A stretch of DNA of 59,462 bases from Bordetella parapertussis (GCA_943328975.2 CALQCC020000028.1:1-59462), one strand, 5' to 3'. Positions 43,840-53,470 are shown, numbered from the stretch's first letter. Numbers and translations: made by a program. Notes: generated from the letters alone by a model not told the origin.

Positions 43840-46362
43840 TTAGCGATTTCGCTGCGCCGTCAACAGAACGCCCGAATCCGGCACCCCGATGGCGACCACA
43901 GCCTGCGGACTGAGCCGGACGGTGCCATCGGCCAGTTCCACTCGCAAGAACAAGGGAACGTCCGAGCCCACAGCGGTGCTGGGGAAGGCCAGGTCCACCT
44001 GAAAGACGCCCACTGTGCCCGGAGCAAGTCCAGCGAAGAGCGGCTCCACTTCGTGTCCGTCCACTAAGACCGTCACCCGGTTCTTGAGCCGGATCGGTTT
44101 GTCCAACGGGGCAGGCATTCCGGCGGGGACTTCACTTTCCACCTCGCCCAGCCCACTGGCGTAGATTCGCACGTGCTCTCCCTGCTGCGCCGGCCGACCC
44201 GTACCGCTCGGATCAAAGGCCACGGCAAGTTGGTTTGTTGCCGCGATCTGCACTACGGCTCTGCCGGTTGTGTCCACGGTGAAGATCGCAGGCACTGCTG
44301 CGCTCATGGTTGTGTCTGCAACAGACCAGAGTTCACCGCCTTCGGTTCTGACTTGCATGTGGAGTGGCGTTCCCGGGGGTAGCAAGGGGCACTGGAAATT
44401 CACTTGTCCGGCTGCGGCCAAGAACAACGGAGCAGGTTGTCCGTTGATCTCTACCCGCGTGCCAGCAAGCGTCATCGGCAAAGGAATGGACTGAGCGGAT
44501 TGTGGCTTCTGCGTGGTGAAGTCCATCCCTACCAGGGAGGCCCAACCAGCCGGACTACAGGCGTTGCCCGGTTCGCCGCTCACCGGATTGGTCAACAAGA
44601 CCTGAGCGGTGCGGCGGGTGGTGGAGGACGAGGTAGGCGCGGTGGTGGCACTCGCCAGCGCTGTCTGGCTCGCCGGGCGGCTTGCCGTCGAGATCATGTC
44701 GAGGGCTACCGGGAGCGGTCCACGAACTTCAACGATGCTGAGGTTGTAGGCGCTTGAGGTCGGTGCGGAATCGCGAATGGTGACGCTACCAACCATGCTC
44801 ACGGGATCGATGAGGCGCTGTACCCAATAGGTTCCGCGGTTGCTGCTATCGACATATTGGTGCACCAGACTCTGTCCGGCGACGACGGTCCGTCCGATGC
44901 CGGTGCCAGCATCGTTGCCCACGCCCAGCACCAACGATTGCGTCCGGCTTGCCACCAGGGTGGCCGTGGGTGCGCCGCTGCGTGCGCTGCCCGAGCCAAC
45001 TGCACCGATCGCCGCCGCCCCGTTGGCGGCAGAGGTGTCGACCCCGGCGAAACTCACGATCGTCAGCGAACCTGTCAGCCGCTGCGAAATGCTCGCCATC
45101 ACCGTCACTTGATTCAGCGGCTTCACAGCGAAGGCGCGCCAGATCTCGGCCGTGCCCTGTTGCGTGTTGGTCCGTCGAACCAGCGTCCAGCTCAGGCCAG
45201 CGCCGCTGACGCTGCGAATTGTTTCGGTCCCGGAGGTGGAGTCGGTGGCGACGAAAGCCAGCAGCAACTCATTGCTCTGGTTGGTGGAGAACATGGGCGA
45301 GACAAACGAAGTGCTGGATTGCGAACGGTCGGTCCAAACAGTGGTATCCACCGTCGGCGTTGTGGTTCCTTGTTGGACGCCCGTGAAGTTAATTCCACTC
45401 TGGTTGACTCCGCTCAGCGTGACCACCCGCGCGCTGGGAGTAAAGGTCGTCGCCGCCTTGGACGGAGCCACTGTGTAGCTCCCATTGAGCAGCCCCGCAA
45501 AAGAATAGTTGCCGGACGCGTCGGCCGTGACGGTGCGCGTCGCTGCGCCCCCCAGCGATACCGTGGCTCCGCTTCCCGATGTAAGGTTGCCGGAGATGGT
45601 CGAAGTTGTTTGCGTGGCGCTAAAACTGACTCCGCCGACGTTGGCTCCGCTTATCGTTACTGCCTGGCTGGCTGGCGTCATTGCAAAGCCTGCCTTGGCC
45701 GCGCTCACTGTGTAGCTGCCATTGACCAGCCCCGTGAAGGAATAGTTGCCCAAGCCATCCGCTGTTGCGGTCCGGCTCGCGGCTCCACTTAACGTCACAG
45801 TCGCGCCGCTGCCCTGGACAATTAGTCCTGAGATGCTCCAAGTCGAGGGGACTTGCACGATTGAAATCGAACCGCCTGTTGCCACCGTCGGAAGGACTCT
45901 TGTCGTCGTGTCGGTGGATGCGGGATTCGTGACTGCCAGGGGCGCTGTGGTGGCTGTGGTTCCTGCCAGCACTGTCACCGCTGCTGTGGCGACAACGCCG
46001 TTCGGAATCGCGGTTGCATTTACGCCGAATAGAACGCAGTCTACCCAACCTGCGTTGTTGGCACAACTCAATGTCTTACCCGCGCCTGTCGCGGCCGGGC
46101 CGGCCGTGAAGTTTACCGAAGAGATCGACGTCATCGGATACGGCAGTCTCCACTGCACGCCCGTGGGTAACGCTCCCCCCGTGCTGGTAAGGGAGAGGGT
46201 CAGGTTCACGCTCCCGCCCGGCGGTGCGCCTCCTGACCCCAGAGACAGCGCAACCTGTTGCGCTGAAACCAAGTTGCTGCTTGCGACAGTGAGGACACCG
46301 CCGGCGAACAATCTGAGCAAAACACTTCCCAATGTACCGGTTGTTCTGAGCATGGCACTCAT
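43840..46362 (-). CDS. Large secreted protein: cohesin-like, Cna-B-like repeats, TIGR03437
   Basis: An 840-residue secreted protein with a signal peptide ending NLVSAQQ. Residues about 38-180 are cohesin-like (TSTGGALPTGVQWRLPYP, LFGVNATAIPNG), closely matching the gene at 58267. Two carboxypeptidase-regulatory-like repeats follow (NYSFTGLVNGSYTVSAAKAG and NYSFAGLLNGSYTVAPSKAA). A middle domain of about 220 residues has an unclear family, and a TIGR03437-type C-terminus ends the protein. It is probably a cell-surface or matrix protein. The ATG at 46362 or 46353 can serve as the start; ribosome sites are weak. Confidence 0.78.
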   Translation of the reverse strand: MSAMLRTTGTLGSVLLRLFAGGVLTVASSNLVSAQQVALSLGSGGAPPGGSVNLTLSLTSTGGALPTGVQWRLPYPMTSISSVNFTAGPAATGAGKTLSCANNAGWVDCVLFGVNATAIPNGVVATAAVTVLAGTTATTAPLAVTNPASTDTTTRVLPTVATGGSISIVQVPSTWSISGLIVQGSGATVTLSGAASRTATADGLGNYSFTGLVNGSYTVSAAKAGFAMTPASQAVTISGANVGGVSFSATQTTSTISGNLTSGSGATVSLGGAATRTVTADASGNYSFAGLLNGSYTVAPSKAATTFTPSARVVTLSGVNQSGINFTGVQQGTTTPTVDTTVWTDRSQSSTSFVSPMFSTNQSNELLLAFVATDSTSGTETIRSVSGAGLSWTLVRRTNTQQGTAEIWRAFAVKPLNQVTVMASISQRLTGSLTIVSFAGVDTSAANGAAAIGAVGSGSARSGAPTATLVASRTQSLVLGVGNDAGTGIGRTVVAGQSLVHQYVDSSNRGTYWVQRLIDPVSMVGSVTIRDSAPTSSAYNLSIVEVRGPLPVALDMISTASRPASQTALASATTAPTSSSTTRRTAQVLLTNPVSGEPGNACSPAGWASLVGMDFTTQKPQSAQSIPLPMTLAGTRVEINGQPAPLFLAAAGQVNFQCPLLPPGTPLHMQVRTEGGELWSVADTTMSAAVPAIFTVDTTGRAVVQIAATNQLAVAFDPSGTGRPAQQGEHVRIYASGLGEVESEVPAGMPAPLDKPIRLKNRVTVLVDGHEVEPLFAGLAPGTVGVFQVDLAFPSTAVGSDVPLFLRVELADGTVRLSPQAVVAIGVPDSGVLLTAQRNR

Positions 46363-46698
46363 ATCGACGCGGCTGCGGGGGCCTGAGAGATGGGACGATC
46401 GCCTAGTGCGTACTACGAATCGGCATTACACCTTCTATTGCCGAAGTAATAGAAATAGCGAGTCAAAACTCCGCCCTTCCTAAAGAGCGAAACGCACAAG
46501 GTGGGCCTCCCAACTTACAGGAGTCCCCTGCTAGCTGCGCGGCCCTTTCTGTTGGGATACGGCACCGCCGGTCAGTGTAAATAGAGGGATCCTTTTCGCG
46601 ATCATGGAATGCACATTCTTTCTCTCCGACTATTTGAGAGAGAATCACCGGGGCGAAGTGTTACGAGAAGAATAATCCTAGGAGTACTGAGAAATATT
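46363..46698. other. Intergenic region with two hairpins
   Basis: This 336-bp region lies between two minus-strand genes. TTCTATT (46433-46439) and AATAGAA (46448-46454) form a perfect 7-bp stem in the leader of the 840-residue protein gene. TTCTCTC (46620-46626) and GAGAGAA (46638-46644) form another 7-bp stem downstream of the TonB-like gene. Neither has a T-run. No convincing gene was found. Confidence 0.45.
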
Positions 46699-48345
46699 CT
46701 AAGGTCTAATCCCTAGTCGAAACGGAATCTCGAACACCGCGTCGATTGCGACGGCAACGCCACTGCGCGTCGCGGGTTTCCACTCCCACGAGGTTAGATC
46801 TTCCAGCGCAAGTGCCTGGACTGTTGCCGATACCGTCGAGAGGATCTTCACATCGGTCAACTTCCCGTTACTGCCGAGTTTGGCGGAGATCTGAAGACGG
46901 GTGTCGGTCGTCTCTCTGGCTCGTTCGACGAACTCGAGTTTCCGGAACGGCATAGGCGCGCGAATACTGGGTGTCTGTCCCGCTGGCGGCGCGGTCTCGG
47001 AGAACCAGAGAATCCAGTCGCCGTTATAGGCGGGGAGATTTTCGATCGGAATCACGATGGCGTAAACGGTACGCCCCGGAAATTGTTCGCCAACCGTGCG
47101 CGGGATGGATCGATTGGACGGTCGCAGCGGAACGGTAAATGTCGTTGAGTTGCTGGCACGTACTTTCTCTGCATAGACCACTGTATTGGACTTGGCCCCT
47201 TGCGCCTTGGGTGGCGCGGGTTCGCGCACCGTGAGATTCGGTACCGTGAGGGACCCTGGGGCTGCTGCTCCACTGGAGGGTTCCCCCGTGGCTGGTGCCA
47301 CCGAGAACTGGCCCGAACGGGAACTCGTGGGTACTTGCGCCGCTGCTGCCGGATTGATGCTGGCGATGGCGATGTTGGCCTGTTCGTTGCCGCGCGTGGG
47401 GACTGGAGCCGTGGGCAAGTCCTTGGGAGGACCCGGCAGTCGAGAGAAGGTGATGGACGGAGGGGCCGTGCTATTTTGACTGCCGGGCACGGTGGAGAGG
47501 GAGGCCAAAGTTTCTGTCACTTCAGCTTTTGCGCCAGCCTTTGCATTCGAGGCCTGTTTCGCTGGCGGAGGCGTAAACTGCTTGGGCGCCGTCTTGGGAG
47601 GTGGCGGTAGCGTGGACGTTGGGACCGCCGGACCGTTTTGCGCAACCGCCAAGGGGGTTGGCTGCGCCAGGGTCACGTTGATCTCCGTCTTGGTCGCCAG
47701 CTTCGGTTCGCGCTGCGATGGAGGAGGCGGAGTGAACTGTTTCGGCGCCGTCTTGGGAGCGGGCGGCAGAATGGCCTTGGGCGCGGGTAGATTATTCTGT
47801 GCGACCGCCACTGCGGGAGTAGCAGTCAGGGTCGCCGAGATTTCCGTGTTGGCCAGTTTCGGATCGGCCTTAGCGGTGGGGGGCGGAGTGAACTGCTTGG
47901 GCGCAAGTTTCGGCGGAGGCGGAGGCAGTGCGGTTTCAACGCGAGCCACCACCGTCGGGGCAGGGACGTCCGTCTTGATCTCCGGGAGGTTCACCGGCTT
48001 CCAAATAATCTGTTTCTGCGACTTCGCATTGGGCGCCGTCGCGATGATGGTTTGCGGGGCCTGGATCTTGCCGCGAGGATCGGGCGTGTCGCCTACTCGT
48101 TTTTCGGGTGCCGCTTGCGCGCTCTTCTTGGGCGGCCTGTAGACCAGAATCTTGGATTCCAGCGGGCGAATAAATTGGTCGTAGATCGGACGCTTCGACG
48201 CGGTGGACACGATCGGGATGCGGACTACAATCGACACCCAGAGTATATGCCCAATCACCGATCCAAGCCAGAATCGGCTGCGCAGCTTGTAGCTGGAATT
48301 GAGGTCCCGTTGGGGAGTGTCGCTAGGAATGAGACCGACGATCAT
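46699..48345 (-). CDS. TonB-like energy-transducer protein with Pro-rich repeats
   Basis: A 548-residue protein with TonB-like topology: a short N-terminus, one membrane helix at about 27-46 (FWLGSVIGHILWVSIVVRI), a long Pro/Ala-rich stretch and a C-terminal TonB-like domain (ISAKLGSNGKLTDVKILSTV, then SWEWKPATRSGVAV). The Pro-rich part holds three near-repeats of APKQFTPPP near residues 150-260. No exbB or exbD gene is in the window. It may link the inner membrane to an outer-membrane polysaccharide or protein exporter. GAGG lies 7 bp before the ATG. Confidence 0.72.
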   Translation of the reverse strand: MIVGLIPSDTPQRDLNSSYKLRSRFWLGSVIGHILWVSIVVRIPIVSTASKRPIYDQFIRPLESKILVYRPPKKSAQAAPEKRVGDTPDPRGKIQAPQTIIATAPNAKSQKQIIWKPVNLPEIKTDVPAPTVVARVETALPPPPPKLAPKQFTPPPTAKADPKLANTEISATLTATPAVAVAQNNLPAPKAILPPAPKTAPKQFTPPPPSQREPKLATKTEINVTLAQPTPLAVAQNGPAVPTSTLPPPPKTAPKQFTPPPAKQASNAKAGAKAEVTETLASLSTVPGSQNSTAPPSITFSRLPGPPKDLPTAPVPTRGNEQANIAIASINPAAAAQVPTSSRSGQFSVAPATGEPSSGAAAPGSLTVPNLTVREPAPPKAQGAKSNTVVYAEKVRASNSTTFTVPLRPSNRSIPRTVGEQFPGRTVYAIVIPIENLPAYNGDWILWFSETAPPAGQTPSIRAPMPFRKLEFVERARETTDTRLQISAKLGSNGKLTDVKILSTVSATVQALALEDLTSWEWKPATRSGVAVAIDAVFEIPFRLGIRP

Positions 48346-48470
48346 GCGCGCCTCGGGCTATGAGTACTGGAACGATAAGAGGGCTTGCATTTCGCGATTT
48401 TAGGCCGAAAAGATGTCATAATAGCGTCGCACCCGGAGTTTCTCTCTCGTTGCTTTTCGGGATCTGCGCT

Positions 48471-49598
48471 ATGTACGAAAAGTTCTTCAACCTGCACCGT
48501 ACACCGTTTTCCATGGTGCCCGATTCGGATTGCGTGCACGTGACGGGCCAACACGCCGACGTCATTAGCGGCGCAGTATTTGGCATTCTGGAACGCCGTG
48601 GTTGCGTGGTGCTTACGGGCGAAGCGGGCCTGGGAAAAACTACCGCCCTGCGAGCCATCTCGGAATTGCTGGCGGACTCCAACGCCCACACCAGTATCAT
48701 TTCGCACCCCACGCTTGATGCCTCTGAGTTTCTGGAATTGACGATGCTGAACTTCGGGATCCCTCAGGTCGCAGCCAGTAAAGCGCAGCGGCTGAAGGTG
48801 CTGGAAAAGTTCCTCACCACAGCCGATGCGGCAGGCAAAGTCTCCGTGCTGATTGTGGATGAAGCCCACAAGTTGCCACCGGACGCACTCGAAGAAGTTC
48901 GCTTGCTGGGGAACTTTGAAACCGGCAATCACAAACTGCTGCAGATTTTGCTGGTCGGGCAGAACGAATTGAACACCCGTCTGGATCTGCCTGAACTGTG
49001 GCAATTGAAGCAGCGCGTCGCGTTCCGGCTCTCGCTGAACCGGTTGAATCACGATGGAGTGGAAGACTACCTGGCCTTTCGCTGGACCAAGGCTGGCGGG
49101 GGCCCCTTGCCTTTTGACGCGGATGCTTTGGATGCTATTGCGGCCTGGTCGCACGGCATTCCGCGCGTTATCAATGCGATCTGCGATAACTCTTTGATGT
49201 TGGCTCTGTCCGATTCGGTCCGCAAAATAGGCGTGGAGTTGATCGAGGAGGTTTGTCGCGATCTGCATTTGGCGACTCCGCCGGTACCTCGAAGGTTGCT
49301 GTCGCTGCGCGAAAACGCAGAGGTGCGGAGTGCAGCCGCGGATGTTCCTGTTCTGGTGCGCAAGGCCACGGTCGGTGGTTCGTCGCAACAATCGCCATCC
49401 GTACCTGCCCAGAATGCCCGCAAATCCAATGGCCAGAAGTTGTCTGTCCCGCAAGCTCCGCCTGAGCAGCCTGCTCTCGACACATGGTCGCAAGCAAGAC
49501 CCTCGTTGCTGAAGAGATGGCTCGGGCTGGTGGACGGGCAGAAATCTGCCACGTCCCACAAGAACTCCGACATGGTTTCGTTGAAACACCACCTATAA
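48471..49598 (+). CDS. ExeA/GspA-like AAA ATPase
   Basis: A 375-residue ATPase. MYEKFFNLHRTPFSMVPD is the usual start of ExeA-type ATPases. Walker A is GEAGLGKTT (residues 50-58), Walker B VLIVDEAHKL, and HGIPRVINAICDNSLMLAL is the sensor-2 region. The C-terminal 75 residues are polar and probably disordered. Related ATPases are standard members of exosortase/EPS clusters. The frame begins at 48360, but homology starts at ATG 48471. It is divergent from the TonB-like gene (125-bp gap). Confidence 0.85.
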   Translation: MYEKFFNLHRTPFSMVPDSDCVHVTGQHADVISGAVFGILERRGCVVLTGEAGLGKTTALRAISELLADSNAHTSIISHPTLDASEFLELTMLNFGIPQVAASKAQRLKVLEKFLTTADAAGKVSVLIVDEAHKLPPDALEEVRLLGNFETGNHKLLQILLVGQNELNTRLDLPELWQLKQRVAFRLSLNRLNHDGVEDYLAFRWTKAGGGPLPFDADALDAIAAWSHGIPRVINAICDNSLMLALSDSVRKIGVELIEEVCRDLHLATPPVPRRLLSLRENAEVRSAAADVPVLVRKATVGGSSQQSPSVPAQNARKSNGQKLSVPQAPPEQPALDTWSQARPSLLKRWLGLVDGQKSATSHKNSDMVSLKHHL

Positions 49599-49605
49599 TC
49601 GATCG

Positions 49606-51813
49606 CTACTGCGTCCGCGCCTGCAACGCTGTAGAGGTTCCAGTTTCATTGGTCGTTGTTACCGAGATGGACGAAATTCCATTTAGAGTTGTTTCTCCCG
49701 CTACAAATTGATTCGCTGGCACCTGGAAGGTGAACGGAATACTGATCCGGAATTGGCCGCCGAAAGCCTGCGAGGCTGTACTTTGGAACCAACCCGCTGC
49801 GATCGATTTCAGATCCACATTGAACAGCGTCGTGGGCATCTTGAACCCCGAGGCCGTTGTGAACTGAACGTTCAGCGCAGTCAGAGAACGCGTTGTGGTG
49901 AAGCCAGTCACCTGCAGGGTGAAGCCTGTGGCGGTCGCATTCTGCACCTGCGCCGACACCAGCGTCGGAGCCGCGGCGCCTATCGTGAACTGAGAACTGA
50001 CCAACGTTGCGGGCGTGAGATCGACGTTGCCCGCCTGGGTGGCGAACGACGGCGTTAGTGTCATAGTCCCGGCCACAGTGCCGGTTTGCAGCCCCACCTG
50101 CGTCCCCTGTGCGCCGAATACGGCGTCCGTAGTATTCGCGGGGATGCGGAAGGCGACGGTTCGTCCTCCGGTCGCAAACTGTACCGCCGGGTCCGACGGC
50201 AGATTCGACGCGGCCGGAGCCAAGGTGAGCGTGCCCGTAAGCGCAATCGGATAGGGCGCCGCCAGCTTTAACCCGACGTTCGGCTGCGTAAGCGGCGCGA
50301 TGGTCCCCGTGGGTCCCGATAGCGTGTACGCCGGCAGCGCGGGCGGCACCGTGCCGGAGCCAGTCAGCGTGATGTTCGTGTTGTCGATGATCAGCGTCGT
50401 GTTGGCGAACCCGACCACGGTGGGCTCGAACTTCAGCGTGATCCTGAGCGTCGCGTTCGGTGCGATGTTGGTCGGCAACGCCGGCGCATTCACAATCGAG
50501 AACGGACCATTCGCTTGTCCGATGCCGACGTTGACCAGCGTCGCCGCCGTGGTTCCCGTGTTCTTGATGTCCAAACTCACAGGGGCCGATTCGGTGACTC
50601 GAACGGGGCTGAAAAAGACGGTGTTATTGTTCCCGCCCAAAGTGATCGTAGCTCCAGCTGCCACGTAGGAGAAGCTGAGCAGCGGACCCAAGCCACTGCC
50701 GCTTAGATTGAAGACATCCACATTATTGATGATCAGCGTTCCGGTTTGAACTCCGGTCCGCGACGGCGTGAAGCTAACAGTGAAAGTCAGACTTGCGTTC
50801 GGCGCCAGCGTCTGCGGTAGCAGCGGTACGTTGGTCACTTGAAAGTTGGCCCCGACCGTGGCAATCGCGTTGACCACAGAGTTAGCCGTTCCTGTATTGG
50901 TCACCCGGACCAGGGCAGTACTAGTCTGGTCTACTTCCGCCGTGGGCAGACTGATGGTCGCTCCCGCTGCGATCGCCACCGGTGGAGTTCCCAGTTGATA
51001 GCTTAGCTTGGGGGCCACCGAAGTGCCTTCCAGGCGAATGATCACCGGCTCGGCACCCAGCGTTTCCAGCGTCAGGGTTCCGGTGCTCGCTCCAACCGCG
51101 GTCGGTTTGAATACCACCTTCATCTGCAAATTCTGTCCCGCCGCCACATTGGCCGGGAACAAAGGCAGGTCCTGCAACCGGAAGGCGCTGCCCGCCACAG
51201 TGACTTTCGTCACTTGTCCGATGGTGGAACCGATGTTGGTGAAGTTCAGTGTGACCGGCGTGGCGTCGCCCACCAGCGTGGCTGGGAACGGAATCGTCGC
51301 ACCCGGTTGTAGCGGCACGATATTGTTGTCATCCGGCGAGGTGTAGCTCGGAACAATGGCCGAGGTCACGCCTTGTAGTGAGAGCGTGATGGGCGTGATG
51401 GTGCTGGCCGGAGTTTCGGCAAACGAAATTGTCAGCCGTGCGGTGTCCGGCACCGGTGTGATGGGGCCAAAGCGCACGGAGTAGAACAGTGTCTCGCCAG
51501 GGTTCAGCGTGATGGGAAGCGATTGATTCAATGTTGCCGTGAAGGCCGACGATCCGGTCACCGCCGGAGGCTGGGTAACCGTGACCACGCCCGTGCCTGT
51601 GTACACAGCGCGAACCGCGATGGTCTGCGATTGCCCCAAGGGCGCGACCATTGTCAGCACGCTGTCGTTGGGAATCGTGGTGGTGATCGGTCCCTGCGTA
51701 AACTGCATTTGGAACGGGATCTGGGCGGTCGCCGCGGAGGCCAGCCCTAACGAAACCACTATAGCGGTGAAAAAGCGGTTGCGAGTCTGATGCATGTTCT
51801 TGTCCGATTTCAT
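49606..51813 (-). CDS. Large secreted protein with HYDIN/ASH-like repeats
   Basis: A 735-residue secreted protein with a signal peptide ending GLASAATAQ. It carries at least four beta-sandwich repeats of the choice-of-anchor/ASH type. Each has a variant of LPxxxAPNASLTFTVSFTP-x-x-G followed by TLxI (ANVAAGQNLQMKVVFKPTAV; TLAPNASLTFTVSFTPSRTG; NIAPNATLRITLKFEPTVVG). The C-terminal 230 residues differ and have no recognised family. The ATG at 51813 behind GGAGGG overlaps the upstream stop as TAATG. It is the last gene of the Wza-type operon, so a role near the outer-membrane export site is plausible. Confidence 0.75.
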   Translation of the reverse strand: MKSDKNMHQTRNRFFTAIVVSLGLASAATAQIPFQMQFTQGPITTTIPNDSVLTMVAPLGQSQTIAVRAVYTGTGVVTVTQPPAVTGSSAFTATLNQSLPITLNPGETLFYSVRFGPITPVPDTARLTISFAETPASTITPITLSLQGVTSAIVPSYTSPDDNNIVPLQPGATIPFPATLVGDATPVTLNFTNIGSTIGQVTKVTVAGSAFRLQDLPLFPANVAAGQNLQMKVVFKPTAVGASTGTLTLETLGAEPVIIRLEGTSVAPKLSYQLGTPPVAIAAGATISLPTAEVDQTSTALVRVTNTGTANSVVNAIATVGANFQVTNVPLLPQTLAPNASLTFTVSFTPSRTGVQTGTLIINNVDVFNLSGSGLGPLLSFSYVAAGATITLGGNNNTVFFSPVRVTESAPVSLDIKNTGTTAATLVNVGIGQANGPFSIVNAPALPTNIAPNATLRITLKFEPTVVGFANTTLIIDNTNITLTGSGTVPPALPAYTLSGPTGTIAPLTQPNVGLKLAAPYPIALTGTLTLAPAASNLPSDPAVQFATGGRTVAFRIPANTTDAVFGAQGTQVGLQTGTVAGTMTLTPSFATQAGNVDLTPATLVSSQFTIGAAAPTLVSAQVQNATATGFTLQVTGFTTTRSLTALNVQFTTASGFKMPTTLFNVDLKSIAAGWFQSTASQAFGGQFRISIPFTFQVPANQFVAGETTLNGISSISVTTTNETGTSTALQARTQ

Positions 51814-52847
51814 TACCGTCGTACCCTCCGTTGCGGGGTCTCGGCTTCCGTGGGCGTCACGGGCACAAAAAAGATTCCTCGTCCTGCGGTGAAGGACCAC
51901 AGTACTTCGTCCGCACTCGAGCGCGAGGTCAGCAGATAGCTGCTTGTCCCCGAGGGCTCCAGTTGCGACGGCGCGAAGGTTAGCTGAATTTGCTCCAGCA
52001 AGTTATGGCTCGCGCGATCGTATACGAAGAGCGTCTGATCGCCGCGTCCGGCCACGTAAATGACCGCTCTCGCAGCGCTGTCTTGTCCTACCTGCACACC
52101 GATGGGATCCTGTACCGCCTCAATAGGCCAGCTTTGGGCTAGGCCATCTGAGACGTGGATCTCTGAAACTTCATGACTGCCGGCGTCCAAGATGTAGAGC
52201 GTGTCTCCGTTCTTGGAAAAGGCCAACGCAACCGGGTTCACCGCGCTGTGCATAGGGACGAAGGCTCCCGCTGCGGTCATCTCGAAAATACCGGGTTGAT
52301 CTCCCGCCATTCCCAGGACAATCTGCCCGCCATCCGGACTCACCGCGACCGAACTGAGTTGGCCGCCGAGCGACGATACGTTCGACTGTGGTCCCGCGTC
52401 GATGGTTTCCGGAAGCCCACGCAGGACTCGAAGCCACTGTCCGCTGCGCGAGTACAAAACCGCGACCCGCCCATCGGCAGACCACGTTGCACCTTCTGGT
52501 ATCCCAACCTGATCCGGGATCGGATTCTGTTGCGCTTGGTCTGAGCCCAAGCCTGTTACCAGGAAGCACTGGTCCGCTACGCATCCGATTCCGTAGGAGC
52601 GTTGTGGCGCTACCGACCCAAAGCTGAGGTCCTGCACAAGAGCGGGGCCGAGACTAGCCGAGCCGAAGGATCCCAGCACTTGCCGTACGCTCCTGCTCGC
52701 TGCGTCGTATGTAAAACCCTGCGTGGGACCTGCCAAAGCATTTCCCGACTGCTGCGCTTGCAGGGGCGGCAGAAGAGTCAATGCAGCGGACGCTGCGGCG
52801 ATCCGGGCGGCGCGAGTTGCCCAAGTAGAATATTGAAGCCGGTTCAT
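51813..52847 (-). CDS. Secreted beta-propeller-like protein
   Basis: A 344-residue secreted protein with signal peptide ALTLLPPLQAQ. The body has WD40/NHL-like repeats: GATWSADGRVAVLYSRSGQW, LSSVAVSPDGGQIVLGMAG, PVALAFSKNGDTLYILDAGS and DSAARAVIYVAGRGDQTLFV. A beta-propeller is likely, probably for protein or carbohydrate contact. The ATG at 52847 lies 2 bp after the upstream stop; the longer frame to 53123 overlaps the upstream gene. Coupling to both neighbours is tight. Confidence 0.75.
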   Translation of the reverse strand: MNRLQYSTWATRAARIAAASAALTLLPPLQAQQSGNALAGPTQGFTYDAASRSVRQVLGSFGSASLGPALVQDLSFGSVAPQRSYGIGCVADQCFLVTGLGSDQAQQNPIPDQVGIPEGATWSADGRVAVLYSRSGQWLRVLRGLPETIDAGPQSNVSSLGGQLSSVAVSPDGGQIVLGMAGDQPGIFEMTAAGAFVPMHSAVNPVALAFSKNGDTLYILDAGSHEVSEIHVSDGLAQSWPIEAVQDPIGVQVGQDSAARAVIYVAGRGDQTLFVYDRASHNLLEQIQLTFAPSQLEPSGTSSYLLTSRSSADEVLWSFTAGRGIFFVPVTPTEAETPQRRVRR

Positions 52848-52849
52848 GG

Positions 52850-53470
52850 TTACTGTGGCCCTCCGATAGTCGGCACGCCAGGTGTGCCGCTGATGGTAGT
52901 GGATCCTGAATTCTTGAGCACGATGCCTGTTGTGATAGCTCCCGCCGCGGCGATGTAGGCGATCTTGGCCCACTTGGATGACCACCAGTGTTTCTTGCTC
53001 TTTTGGGCTTCCTGCGTGATCCGGCTTACGTTGGTCATGGAAATCGTTCCCAGTCCCTGGTCGGTTCCGCGCGTCGCCGTCACTTGGACGATGAACGCCC
53101 CCACTTGGTTGTTTGCCGTCCAACCCGTTGCTCTAGCTTGACCGCCCGCATTCGTACGGATGGTCTGCGCGGTCTGTTGGTCCGCGAAAGTAGCGCTGGG
53201 GCCGTTGATCGGAAAACGGAAGATCACCGTGGCGCCTTCCACCGGCAGATCGTTCGCATCTAGGATCTGCACCGCCAAGGGGGTCATCACCTGGCGCTCC
53301 AGATCGTTCATGCCATTGTTCCCGGCAAGGGGGAGAATCCGAAGGTTCCGAGCCGCGGGTGGTGCCGCTGGAGGGGCTTGCGCCGCCATGCTGGCAGGAA
53401 AGCTGAGCAATGCCGCCATGGCCATCGCCAGTCCGCGGTACACCGGGTGCCTGTAAGTGGTTTGAGTCAT
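52850..53470 (-). CDS. Secreted Ig-like (Big-1-type) protein with C-terminal anchor
   Basis: A 206-residue protein with a signal peptide (MAMAALLSFPASMAAQ). The middle has a bacterial Ig-like domain (MTPLAVQILDANDLPVEGAT, GGQARATGWTANNQVGAF). A membrane helix follows near 172-190 (KIAYIAAAGAITTGIVL) after a Lys/Trp-rich stretch (KSKKHWWSSKW). The C-terminal 15 residues are Gly/Pro-rich. It is 6 bp downstream of the Wza-type gene and may help the export complex. No known partner family was recognised. Confidence 0.7.
   Translation of the reverse strand: MTQTTYRHPVYRGLAMAMAALLSFPASMAAQAPPAAPPAARNLRILPLAGNNGMNDLERQVMTPLAVQILDANDLPVEGATVIFRFPINGPSATFADQQTAQTIRTNAGGQARATGWTANNQVGAFIVQVTATRGTDQGLGTISMTNVSRITQEAQKSKKHWWSSKWAKIAYIAAAGAITTGIVLKNSGSTTISGTPGVPTIGGPQ

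Noticed and set aside
46363-46698. Possible cyclic di-GMP or other riboswitch in leaders of secreted protein genes
   Set aside because: The leaders here and at 57852-58266 were read for the GEMM core (GCAAA...CGCAAAGCC...GGTAGC) and no match was found. A covariance search would be needed to exclude other classes.
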